A stretch of DNA of 64,000 bases, taken from Bradyrhizobium septentrionale (lineage in GTDB: Bacteria; Pseudomonadota; Alphaproteobacteria; Rhizobiales; Xanthobacteraceae). The translations under genes and the position numbers were made by a program. The stretch is taken from contig NZ_CP088285.1 in NCBI RefSeq assembly GCF_011516645.4, positions 7,768,501 to 7,832,500 on the forward strand, given 5' to 3'. Each line of letters begins with the position of its first letter. Position 1 is the first letter of the stretch. Of the stretch, positions 40,407 to 48,099 are shown piece by piece. The notes beneath the pieces are model-generated. The model did no database searches, was not told the DNA's origin, and was given only the letters and a program-made list of their open reading frames with translations.

Positions 40407-41222
40407 ATGACCTCTCACCTTTCCTTTCGCACGCTCGCCATCGGCGCATGGCTCGTGACCTCGACGGCGTCCGCGCTCGCCGCCCCGTGCGGCACGGGCA
40501 CGTTCGAGTCCTGGCTCGACGATTTCAGGAAGGAGGCTGCGGCGAAGGGCATTTCGCAGAACGCGATCCAGGCCGGGCTGAATGGTGTCACGCAGGACAA
40601 GGCGATCCTGGCGCGCGACCACTCGCAGCAGGTGTTCAGCCAGACGTTTGAGCAGTTCTCGGGCCGCATGGTGCCGCCGCGTCTCAACCGCGGCTCCGAC
40701 ATGATGAAGCGCTACGGCTCGGTGCTGTCGCGCATCGAGGAGGCCTATGGCGTGCCGGGCGAAATCCTGGTCGCGATCTGGGGGCTGGAGACCGATTTCG
40801 GCGTCAACACCGGCAAGTTTGCGACCATACGCTCGCTGGCGACGCTCGCCTATGATTGCCGCCGCTCCGACATGTTCAAGGCCGAGCTGATGGATGCGTT
40901 GCGCATCGTCGAGCGCGGCGATCTCGCGCCGCAGGAGATGCGCGGCGCCTGGGCTGGCGAGCTCGGCCAGACCCAGTTCATGCCGTCGTCCTACATCAAG
41001 TTCGCGGTCGACTTCGACGGCAACGGCAAGCGCGATCTCCTGCGCAACGTGCCCGACGTGCTGGCGTCGACGGCGAATTTCCTGAAGAGCCATGGCTGGA
41101 AGCAGGGCAAGGGCTGGGAGCCCGGCAGCGAGAATTTTACGGTGATCCAGCAGTGGAACAAGAGCGAGATTTACGCTCGAACGATCGGCTTCTTCGCGAC
41201 CCAACTCGCCAAGGCGCCATAG
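40407..41222 (+). CDS. Lytic murein transglycosylase, MltB-like
   Basis: A 271-residue periplasmic enzyme that cleaves peptidoglycan with formation of 1,6-anhydromuramyl ends. Signal peptide: TLAIGAWLVTSTASALAA, then a Cys at residue 28 (AAPCGTG), which follows a non-lipobox context, so it is probably soluble. The SLT_2 domain has the catalytic Glu128 in AIWGLETDFG, and GELGQTQFMPSSYIKFAVDFDG. Product feeds the recycling path in which NagZ acts. ATG at 40407 (MTSHLSFRTL). Confidence 0.92.
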   Translation: MTSHLSFRTLAIGAWLVTSTASALAAPCGTGTFESWLDDFRKEAAAKGISQNAIQAGLNGVTQDKAILARDHSQQVFSQTFEQFSGRMVPPRLNRGSDMMKRYGSVLSRIEEAYGVPGEILVAIWGLETDFGVNTGKFATIRSLATLAYDCRRSDMFKAELMDALRIVERGDLAPQEMRGAWAGELGQTQFMPSSYIKFAVDFDGNGKRDLLRNVPDVLASTANFLKSHGWKQGKGWEPGSENFTVIQQWNKSEIYARTIGFFATQLAKAP

Positions 41223-41333
41223 CGCTTTGGAGTTCGCACCGGCTTGCGTGGCGGCGAGCCAGGAACGACAGCCAAGACGAGAAGCCCGAACTTCGGCGCA
41301 GGTTCGATCAGCGCCGGTCCTGCCTGGATGAAT

Positions 41334-41368
41334 CAAAAAGGGCCGATCGCCCCAGGCAATCGGCCCTT
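41334..41368 (-). terminator. Terminator of the small secreted protein gene
   Basis: A perfect 10-base stem AAGGGCCGAT (41338-41347) / ATCGGCCCTT (41359-41368); on the minus strand followed by TTTTT. Lies 18 bases past the stop of the gene at 41387-41659. Confidence 0.88.
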
Positions 41369-41386
41369 ATCGCCACGATCAAAAGC

Positions 41387-41659
41387 TTACTTCGCCATGC
41401 TGGCTTCTGCGGCCTTGCTGAGGTGCGCGCCGCAAGCGCCCCACTTGTTGTTCAGCATCGCGTCCTGGGCGAGCGAGACTTCCTTCTCCGCCGCGAATTT
41501 GACCTCGTTGTCGGCCATAGCTTCGACAGCGGCTTCGGTCTTGCCGAGGTTATCACCGCTGCAGCCGAGGCCCGCATGATGACGATGCGCGGCCTGAGCG
41601 GGAGCGACGGCGTAAGCAACGGCAGCTACAGTGGCTGCTGCGATCAATGTCTTGATCAT
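41387..41659 (-). CDS. Small secreted protein, conserved hypothetical
   Basis: A 90-residue protein: signal peptide MIKTLIAAATVAAVAYAVAP with cleavage after QAA, then HRHHAGLGCSGDNLGKTEAA ... EVSLAQDAMLNNKWGACGAH. Two cysteines could pair. An ATG four codons upstream (MEHLMIKTL) is an alternative start. The mature part is helical and polar; the His-rich start may bind metal. A strong terminator follows. No function known. Confidence 0.72.
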   Translation of the reverse strand: MIKTLIAAATVAAVAYAVAPAQAAHRHHAGLGCSGDNLGKTEAAVEAMADNEVKFAAEKEVSLAQDAMLNNKWGACGAHLSKAAEASMAK

Positions 41660-41671
41660 GAGATGTTCCAT

Positions 41672-42399
41672 CTTTTGTTCTTGAACAGAAACCAGCGTGA
41701 TTGCGGAATCTGCAGAACGATTTATCGCTGTTCCCGGCAGCGTTCAGAATGAACTTCGTGCGATCCAAATGTGATGAGCGTTGCGCGCGGATCGCGCATG
41801 CGTTGCATAGTGTTTTGATTACATGTCCGTAAGGAAGCGCCGCCGCGTTAGCTTTGCTGCAGCTGTTCACTTCAACCGAAGTGCGTTTCCGGTAATCAGC
41901 AATTCGATCTGCGCAACATGCCGATCGAGAGCCAAATATGAAGCAGCCACAAGATCGAATTACCTCTCGGGTCAATGCGACCGATTGACGCTGCAATCAT
42001 TCAGCGCCATCAAGATGATACAATGAACTATTGATCATTCTTACGTCACGATTCTGTATGCGACGCATGGAACACATCGACGTGATCCGTCTCTAATGGG
42101 CGCGCTAGAAGTTGATTGAACGGTCTTTAATTACCACATGAGCAAAGTCTTTAGACGCGCTGAAATTCTATTAACCTACTGATCTCAGGAATATTTATCC
42201 GGGAGATTCAGCTCCTACGGAACGTCCGTCCGCAGGCCTGCCCCGGATGCCCGGAACGGTTAATCGAAACTTACCTCCGCCATGCGTTTTGAGCTTAGCT
42301 GCATCGCACCATTGGAACTACCGCGCTGCACCATATCATCTATATTCACTTCAACGATGAGGCGTTGAAAAGCTGAATCGGAACTACTAGGAGACTACC
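41672..42399. promoter_or_regulatory. AT-richer gene-free region upstream of the DUF1127 gene
   Basis: About 730 bases with lower GC content than the surroundings and no convincing gene on either strand. It must hold the promoter of the leftward small secreted protein at its left end and that of the DUF1127 gene at its right. The stretch 42110-42210 is particularly AT-rich. No regulator site could be named; the length would suit a long, regulated leader or small RNA, but nothing is shown directly. Confidence 0.4.
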
Positions 42400-42552
42400 A
42401 TGTTGCTCTCGCTCATCCGCATGATCCAGGCTTTCCGGGATTATCAGCGCAATGTCAGCGAACTGTCCCAGCTCAGCGATCGCGAACTGGCCGATATCGG
42501 CCTCGACCGCTCGGACATTCCGCGCGTTGCCGCCGGTACCTACAACGGCTAA
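42400..42552 (+). CDS. DUF1127 small protein (50 residues)
   Basis: Starts MLLSLIRMIQAFRDYQRN and continues VSELSQLSDRELADIGLDRS then DIPRVAAGTYNG. LSDRELADIGL.R.DI is the DUF1127 (YjiS-like) signature. AGGAG precedes the ATG at 6-7 bases, and a terminator lies 29 bases after the stop. Some alphaproteobacterial DUF1127 proteins bind RNA or help phosphate and stress regulation; this one is too generic to assign. Confidence 0.92.
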   Translation: MLLSLIRMIQAFRDYQRNVSELSQLSDRELADIGLDRSDIPRVAAGTYNG

Positions 42553-42580
42553 TCGGCCGCAAGCCATCTGATGAACGGAT

Positions 42581-42614
42581 AACGCCCGCTCCTGCAGCGG
42601 GCGTTATCGTTTCT
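42581..42614 (+). terminator. Rho-independent terminator of the DUF1127 gene
   Basis: A perfect 10-base stem AACGCCCGCT (42581-42590) / AGCGGGCGTT (42596-42605), loop CCTGC, followed by ATCGTTTCT. Confidence 0.85.
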
Positions 42615-42755
42615 AGAGCGTTTTCGAGCGAAGCGGATACCGGTTCGCGTGAAGAAAACGCGTCAAAACAAGAATCTAGAGCTCCGTTCCGATTCCATCG
42701 GAACGGAAAGAGTTCTAGCGCGGTTTCAGATGCATATGGAATCAAAACGCGCTAA
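42614..42755. repeat. RIME-like intergenic mosaic element upstream of trmFO
   Basis: Starts TCTAGAGCGTTTTCGAGCG and contains arms CGTTTTC (42619-42625) / GAAAACG (42654-42660) and a perfect 11-base hairpin TCCGTTCCGAT (42683-42693) / ATCGGAACGGA (42697-42707). It then runs to about GAATCAAAACGCGC. The type is known from rhizobial chromosomes. It ends only 9 bases before the trmFO start codon, so the ribosome site of trmFO lies at or in its edge. Confidence 0.75.
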
Positions 42756-42764
42756 CGCTGCGCG

Positions 42765-44198
42765 ATGACACCGCATCAATCCTCTTCCCAATCCGTGCAC
42801 ATCGTGGGCGCGGGGCTCGCCGGCTCGGAAGCCGCCTGGCAGGTCGCCAGTGCCGGCATTCGCGCCGTCCTGCATGAAATGCGCCCGCACCGGATGACCG
42901 AGGCGCATCGGACCGAAGGCTGCGCCGAACTGGTCTGCTCGAACTCCTTCCGCTCCGACGATGCCGCCAACAACGCGGTCGGGCTGCTGCACGCCGAGAT
43001 GCGGCGGTTGGGCTCGCTGATCATGCGTTCGGCCGACGCCAACCAGGTGCCCGCCGGCGGCGCGCTGGCGGTCGACCGCGACGGCTTTTCCGCCGCCGTC
43101 ACCAAGGCGCTGAACGAACATCCGCTGATCGAGATCAGCCGCGAGGAAGTCGCCGGCCTGCCGCCGGCCGACTGGAGCAACGTCATCGTCGCCACCGGTC
43201 CCCTCACCTCGGCACCGCTCGCCGACGCCATCAGGCAGCTGACCGACGAGAGCGCGCTCGCGTTCTTCGACGCGATCGCGCCGATCGTGCACAGGGATTC
43301 CATCGACATGTCGGTGGCCTGGTTTCAATCGCGCTACGACAAAGTCGGCCCCGGCGGCACCGGCGCCGACTACATCAACTGTCCGATGACGAAGGAGCAG
43401 TATGACGCCTTCGTCGCGGCGTTGCTCGATGGCGAGAAGGTCGACTTCAAGGACTGGGAGACCAACACGCCCTATTTCGACGGCTGCCTGCCGGTCGAGG
43501 TGATGGCCGAACGCGGTCACGAAACGCTGCGCCACGGGCCGATGAAGCCGGTCGGATTGACCAATCCGCACAATCCGACGGTCAAGCCCTATGCGATCGT
43601 CCAGCTGCGGCAGGACAACAAGCTCGGCACGCTCTACAACATCGTCGGCTTCCAGACCAAGCTGAAGCACGGCGCACAGCAGCGTGTGTTCCGCACCATC
43701 CCGGGCCTTGAGCAGGCGGAGTTCGCCCGCCTCGGCGGCCTGCATCGCAACACCTTCCTCAATTCGCCAAAGCTGCTCGACGCGCAATTGCGCCTGCGCG
43801 CCCAGCCGCGGCTGCGCTTCGCCGGGCAGATGACCGGCTGCGAGGGCTATGTCGAGTCGGCCAGCGTCGGCCTGATTGCCGGGCTCTGCGCCGCCGCCGA
43901 CACGCGCGGCGCAGTGCTGACGCCGCCGCCGGCCACGACCGCACTCGGCGCGCTGCTCGGCCACATCACCGGCGGCCATATCGAGACCATCGAATCCGGC
44001 CCGCGCTCGTTCCAGCCGATGAACATCAATTTCGGTCTGTTCCCGCCGCTGGCCAGCCCTCCGACCAAGAAGCCGGACGGCTCGCGGCTGCGCGGCAACG
44101 AGAAGACGGTCGCCAAGAAACAGGCGATCAGCGCGCGGGCGCTCGCCGACCTCGACCATTGGATCGCAGAGCACCTGCGTATTGCAGCGGCGGCCTGA
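42765..44198 (+). CDS. trmFO: Methylenetetrahydrofolate-tRNA-(uracil-5-)-methyltransferase
   Basis: A 477-residue flavoenzyme that makes 5-methyluridine at position 54 of tRNA using methylene-tetrahydrofolate. FAD motif [16 protein letters not shown] (residues about 11-26), [20 protein letters not shown], the active-site region GGCPVE-like [14 protein letters not shown], and the C-terminal [20 protein letters not shown] are all diagnostic. Next gene starts 5 bases after its stop, so the two form an operon. Confidence 0.96.
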   Translation: MTPHQSSSQSVHIVGAGLAGSEAAWQVASAGIRAVLHEMRPHRMTEAHRTEGCAELVCSNSFRSDDAANNAVGLLHAEMRRLGSLIMRSADANQVPAGGALAVDRDGFSAAVTKALNEHPLIEISREEVAGLPPADWSNVIVATGPLTSAPLADAIRQLTDESALAFFDAIAPIVHRDSIDMSVAWFQSRYDKVGPGGTGADYINCPMTKEQYDAFVAALLDGEKVDFKDWETNTPYFDGCLPVEVMAERGHETLRHGPMKPVGLTNPHNPTVKPYAIVQLRQDNKLGTLYNIVGFQTKLKHGAQQRVFRTIPGLEQAEFARLGGLHRNTFLNSPKLLDAQLRLRAQPRLRFAGQMTGCEGYVESASVGLIAGLCAAADTRGAVLTPPPATTALGALLGHITGGHIETIESGPRSFQPMNINFGLFPPLASPPTKKPDGSRLRGNEKTVAKKQAISARALADLDHWIAEHLRIAAAA

Positions 44199-44203
44199 CC
44201 ACC

Positions 44204-45307
44204 ATGAGCTTGCCGAAAGACGACGACGCGACGCTGTCGGCGCGATGGCGCCAGGGTGTCCTGCTCAAGCGCGATGTGTTCTCGACCGTCGAGCGCGGCC
44301 GCTTCCGCGCCGATGACGGCGAGGTCGACGGCGTGCTGCGCCGGCTCGACCAGGTGCCGTTCTGGTCGTTCCTCGTGGCGCTGCATCTGTTTTCGCGCGA
44401 ACGCCGCGCGCTGACCTTGGCGCGCGACCTCGACGTCGGCCCCAAGTTGCTGTGGGCCGGCAAGCGCGCGCTGGTGCGCGGCTTCATCGACGGCGCGGCG
44501 CTGCATCTGGCGAAGCCGCACGGCGACGTCGCCTATTTCCGCTCCGCCAAGGCCGCGTTGCGCAAGCTGCATCGCGCCGGTATCTGCCACAACGACCTCG
44601 CCAAGGAGCAGAACTGGCTGGTCGGCCGCGACGGCCGCGCCTACCTCACCGACTTCCAACTCGCCGCCTGCTTCAAGAGCCGAAGCCGGCTGTTCCGCAT
44701 CGCGGCCTATGAGGATCTGCGGCATCTCTTGAAGCACAAGCGCAGCTACGCGCCGGAGGCGTTGACGCCGAAGGAGCGCAAGGTGCTCGCCAAGAAGTCG
44801 GCGGTCGCCAGCATCTGGCTCAGGACCGGCAAGAAGGTCTATCAGGCGATCACGCGCGGCATCTTCAATTTCACCGACCGCGAGGGCGGCGGCCGGCGGC
44901 TGGTCAACGACGCCCCGGTGCTGGTCGATCTGATCCGCAGGAATCCGGATGTGCGCGACACCGCGATCGTTGCCTTTGCCGACCGGCGCGTCGGCGTCGG
45001 GCTCTATGCGTTCGTCGAGGCCGACCAGTCCGCGCTGGAGAGGACGCTGCGCAGCGAGCTTGCTGCCGCCAAGGGCGTCAAGCCGCCCGAACACATCCAG
45101 ATCGTGCATGCGCTGCCGCGCGATGCGGCCGGCAAGCCGCGCACCGAAATCCTGCAGCTCGTCGCCATGAACCAGATCGACCTGATCGAGCCGATGATGC
45201 GCAGCGACGCCGATCGCGAGTTCCTCAAGGACATCCTCGAGCAACGCAAGAATCTGCGCGATCGATTCAATTTTGAAGTGGCCGAGATGGATCGGCCGGC
45301 GCGTTAA
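44204..45307 (+). CDS. Kinase-fold protein fused to an AMP-binding-enzyme C-terminal-like domain
   Basis: A 367-residue protein. Residues about 15-185 are a RIO/LPS-kinase-like domain with catalytic loop HRAGICHNDLAKEQNWLV (HND at 129-131) and metal motif TDFQLAACF (150-158). Residues about 236-320 match the small lid domain of acyl-CoA synthetases: VLVDLIRRNPDVRDTAIVAF, VGVGLYAFVEAD, PPEHIQIVHALPRDAAGKPR, with Lys311 at the usual A10 catalytic lysine. No large adenylation domain is present. It starts 5 bases after trmFO. What is phosphorylated is unknown; an envelope lipid or sugar is one possibility. Confidence 0.8.
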   Translation: MSLPKDDDATLSARWRQGVLLKRDVFSTVERGRFRADDGEVDGVLRRLDQVPFWSFLVALHLFSRERRALTLARDLDVGPKLLWAGKRALVRGFIDGAALHLAKPHGDVAYFRSAKAALRKLHRAGICHNDLAKEQNWLVGRDGRAYLTDFQLAACFKSRSRLFRIAAYEDLRHLLKHKRSYAPEALTPKERKVLAKKSAVASIWLRTGKKVYQAITRGIFNFTDREGGGRRLVNDAPVLVDLIRRNPDVRDTAIVAFADRRVGVGLYAFVEADQSALERTLRSELAAAKGVKPPEHIQIVHALPRDAAGKPRTEILQLVAMNQIDLIEPMMRSDADREFLKDILEQRKNLRDRFNFEVAEMDRPAR

Positions 45308-45410
45308 AGCGTGATCCGGAAAAGTGCGAAGCGGTTTTCCGAAAAGATCATGCTCAAACAACAAGCTAAAGCGCGACGACGATCCAACCCAATCTCATCG
45401 CGCTTTAGCG
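45306..45410. repeat. RIME1-like intergenic element
   Basis: Reads AAAGCGTGATCCGGAAAAGT ... with arms CGGAAAA (45317-45323) / TTTTCCG (45335-45341), then CTAAAGCGCGA (45366-45376) / TCGCGCTTTAG (45398-45408), an 11-base perfect stem. This layout is that of the Rhizobium-specific intergenic mosaic elements. Confidence 0.8.
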
Positions 45411-45481
45411 CGCGCACTCTCGACAAACGCAGCTCGAAGCGCCAATCTTGCGAGGGCTAGCGCGCTCAAGGGACAAGTTTA

Positions 45482-45766
45482 ATGCCACTCACCCGTGGCC
45501 GTATCGGGGGATATAATTCCGAACGCCTGGCGTTCGGATTCACCATGATGCACGGCGATCAGGAAATTGAATGCCAGATCAGCGATGCCGCAATGGACGA
45601 GCTGGCCGGCACGCGCGGAACACCGAGCCTGGCCCGGCAGGCGCAATTCGTTGCGCTGCGCGACGCTATCGAGATGATCGCATCCGACATCTTTGACAGC
45701 GGTCCGGTGGTCCGGGGCGCAACGATCCGGATCTTCACCAAGCACATCTCGAAAGAGCCGAGTTGA
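45482..45766 (+). CDS. DUF1488-family small protein
   Basis: A 94-residue protein, MPLTRGRIGGYNSERLAFGF ... IECQISDAAMDELAG ... FVALRDAIEMIASDIFD ... IRIFTKHI. The F.M..G...I.C.IS..A...L pattern is that of DUF1488, a small cytoplasmic family in proteobacteria. A weak AAGGGAC site precedes the ATG. No function is known. Confidence 0.85.
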   Translation: MPLTRGRIGGYNSERLAFGFTMMHGDQEIECQISDAAMDELAGTRGTPSLARQAQFVALRDAIEMIASDIFDSGPVVRGATIRIFTKHISKEPS

Positions 45767-45810
45767 GTATCATCCCCGCGCAAACGCTCCGCACTTTTCG
45801 GCATGATGCC

Positions 45811-46674
45811 TTAGCGACCGAATTCCTCGGTGCGCGCGGCTCGCCACAACGTCCAGAGCGTGCGCAGGCGTGAGACCGGTTGCGGCAGGAACGGATCGTT
45901 GTCGGCCCTCCTCGCCCGGTTCAGTTCGCGCCTGACATAAGCGAGCGGCAGAAAGATCGGCCGCACGCCGGATGGCACATCCGCGAGCAGCCCGAATGCG
46001 GTCTTGAGATGGCCCAGTGCCTCGTCCGCGAGCTGCTCGACCGCCGCACGGATGTTGGGCGTCGGCTTGCCGGCAAACACCTCCTCTTTGCTGCTGCCGT
46101 GCTGCTGAAGCAGCGGTAGCGGCAGAAACAGCTGCTGCCGCGAGGCGTCGCGGCCCAGCGCCGCGATGACCTGCGCCATGCCCTGGGCAAGGCCGGCATG
46201 ACGGGCCAGGTGATCGATCGCCTCCGATGGCCGCGCCACGATGCGCGTGGCCTCCGAGAACAGCACTGAGGCCGTAGCGTCAAGATAGCCCTCGAGCGCA
46301 GCCAGCGACGGCATCGGGTCGTTGTAGAGATCGAACTGGTGCTCCTCGACCAGCTGCGACAACGGCGAGACCGGCAGGCGGTGAGTGCGGATCGCCTGCA
46401 GCAGTTCGGCTGCGACCGGATTGCCTTCGACACCGCCATGCCCTGCCCCGGCCAGCATGTCGGTCCACCATTGCAGCCGCATCTCGCCGGGTAGCGGCTG
46501 GCTGACCTGCTCGTGCACGCGCGAGACCTCGATGTTGAAGGCGTAGAGCGCAAGCAGCGCCCGCCGTTCCGGCCCCGGCATGAACAGGGTCGACGCGTAG
46601 CGCACGAAGTCATGGGTGCGCACCAGATCGGCGCAGAAGCCCGCGCCGTCCTTTGGCGCCTCCGCGGCGCTCAT
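45811..46674 (-). CDS. Squalene/phytoene-synthase-fold protein, NDUFAF6-like
   Basis: A 287-residue protein of the trans-isoprenyl synthase fold: ADLVRTHDFVRYASTLFMPG, ERRALLALYAFNIEVSRV, MRLQWWTDML, EEHQFDLYNDPMPSLAALEG. Instead of the DxxxD metal motif after the first YAFN helix it has NIEVSRVHEQV, so it should not make squalene or phytoene. This inactive type is the bacterial counterpart of the mitochondrial complex I assembly factor NDUFAF6. Its ATG overlaps the stop of the NDUFAF3-like gene by 4 bases, supporting a common function with it. Confidence 0.85.
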   Translation of the reverse strand: MSAAEAPKDGAGFCADLVRTHDFVRYASTLFMPGPERRALLALYAFNIEVSRVHEQVSQPLPGEMRLQWWTDMLAGAGHGGVEGNPVAAELLQAIRTHRLPVSPLSQLVEEHQFDLYNDPMPSLAALEGYLDATASVLFSEATRIVARPSEAIDHLARHAGLAQGMAQVIAALGRDASRQQLFLPLPLLQQHGSSKEEVFAGKPTPNIRAAVEQLADEALGHLKTAFGLLADVPSGVRPIFLPLAYVRRELNRARRADNDPFLPQPVSRLRTLWTLWRAARTEEFGR

Positions 46675-47054
46675 GGCACAGCGATCAGCGCCGCCGCGAC
46701 GCGGCGCCGCTCGCCCAGCATGATGTTGTAAGTGCGGATCGCGGGGCCGGTCTGCATCGGGTCGAGCACCACCCGCACCGCGCGCAAGGCCTCGCGCAGG
46801 CCCTTTGGCGGCACCCAGACCTCGGTGCCGGTGCCGACGATCAGCGTGTCGATCGCATTGGCCGATGCGAACACCTTCTGCAGCGAATATTCGTCGATCT
46901 CCTGCGGCCTGGTCACCGGCCAGGCCCAGATCGCGTCAGGCAGGCACAGCAACGAGCCGCGGTGCGACATATCGGCGAACGCGAAGCCGCCCTTGCCGTA
47001 GGCCTCGATCGGCGCCGACCTCGGAAGATGGGGAGCGTCCGAGGAGTTGCTCAT
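46671..47054 (-). CDS. Mth938/DUF498-domain protein, NDUFAF3-like
   Basis: A 127-residue single-domain protein: PIEAYGKGGFAFADMSHRGS, LLCLPDAIWAWPV, IDTLIVGTGTEVWVPPKGLR, and ALRAVRVVLDPMQTGPAIRT form the Mth938 beta-alpha fold. Its eukaryotic relative NDUFAF3 helps assemble respiratory complex I. It follows secF by 6 bases and overlaps the NDUFAF6-like gene, an arrangement repeatedly seen in alphaproteobacteria. Bacterial function has not been established. Confidence 0.9.
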   Translation of the reverse strand: MSNSSDAPHLPRSAPIEAYGKGGFAFADMSHRGSLLCLPDAIWAWPVTRPQEIDEYSLQKVFASANAIDTLIVGTGTEVWVPPKGLREALRAVRVVLDPMQTGPAIRTYNIMLGERRRVAAALIAVP

Positions 47055-47060
47055 GACCGG

Positions 47061-48089
47061 CTACTTCTTGGCTGCCGCCGCGTCCGGCTTCTTGGCCGGC
47101 GCATCCTGCGCCTCGCCCCGCGTGGTGTGAACACCGAGATAGATCAGGATTGGCGCCGCGATGAAGATCGAAGTGTAGGTGCCGACCAGCACGACGCCGA
47201 ACATCATGACCGCAGTGAAGCTGTGAATCGCCTGGCCGCCGAACAGCAGCAGCGCGAGCAGCGCCAGGGTCACGGTGACGTGGGTGATGATCGAGCGCGA
47301 CAGCGTCGAGTTGATCGATTCGTTGAGCAGCTGCGGCATCGGCATCTTCTTGTAGCGCCGCAGCATCTCGCGGATACGGTCGTAGATGACGACGGTGTCG
47401 TTGAGCGAATAGCCGAGAATTGTCAGCAGTGCCGCGATGCTGGTGAGGTCGAAATCGACCTGAGTGATCGACATGAAGCCGATGGTCAGCACGATGTCGT
47501 GGACATTGGCGATCATGGCGCCGAGCGCGAACTGCCACTCGAACCGGAACCAGAGATAGATCAGGATGCCGACAATCGCGAACATCAGGCCGATCATGCC
47601 GTAGGCAAGCAGTTCGCCGGAGACGCGCGGTCCCACCACTTCGACGCGGCGGTAATCGACGGATTCGCCGAGCGCGCCGCGCACTTTCGTTACTGCATCC
47701 TGTTGCGCCTTATCGCCGCCGGGCTGCTCGGCGACGCGGATCAGGACTTCGGCTGGACCACCGAATTGTTGCAGCTGCACCTCGCCGAGCCCAAGACCGT
47801 TCAAGGTTGTGCGCATCGCGGCGATGTCGGCGGTGCCGGACTTGGCCTGCACCTCCAGCAGCGTGCCGCCCTTGAAGTCGATGCCGAAATTCAGGCCGTG
47901 GGTGAAGAACAGCGTGATCGCAACGATCGAGAGCACCGCCGAGATCGGAAAGCTGATGCGGCGAAAGCGCGTGAAATCGAAATGCGTGTCGTCGGGCACG
48001 ATGCGCAGCGCCGGCAGCAAACCGAGCGCCGCGACGACGGTCAGCACGGCGATCAGGATGCCAAGGCCAATGAGAACGGTATGAGTCAC
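47061..48089 (-). CDS. secF: Protein translocase subunit SecF
   Basis: A 342-residue inner-membrane protein with six helices. After the first helix it has FTHGLNFGIDFKGGTLLEVQ, the family motif GIDFKGG. GPRVSGELLAYGMIGLMFAI, YSLNDTVVIYDRIREMLR (NDTVVI...DRIRE) and TVTLALLALLLFGGQAI follow in the membrane block. Works with SecD to use the proton gradient for the late step of Sec export. Lies 10 bases downstream of secD. Confidence 0.97.
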   Translation of the reverse strand: MTHTVLIGLGILIAVLTVVAALGLLPALRIVPDDTHFDFTRFRRISFPISAVLSIVAITLFFTHGLNFGIDFKGGTLLEVQAKSGTADIAAMRTTLNGLGLGEVQLQQFGGPAEVLIRVAEQPGGDKAQQDAVTKVRGALGESVDYRRVEVVGPRVSGELLAYGMIGLMFAIVGILIYLWFRFEWQFALGAMIANVHDIVLTIGFMSITQVDFDLTSIAALLTILGYSLNDTVVIYDRIREMLRRYKKMPMPQLLNESINSTLSRSIITHVTVTLALLALLLFGGQAIHSFTAVMMFGVVLVGTYTSIFIAAPILIYLGVHTTRGEAQDAPAKKPDAAAAKK

Positions 48090-48099
48090 AATAGGCCTC

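Noticed and set aside
41823..42026. 67-codon frame in the region before the DUF1127 gene
   Set aside because: No ribosome site, no recognisable composition or motif; region is AT-richer and probably regulatory.
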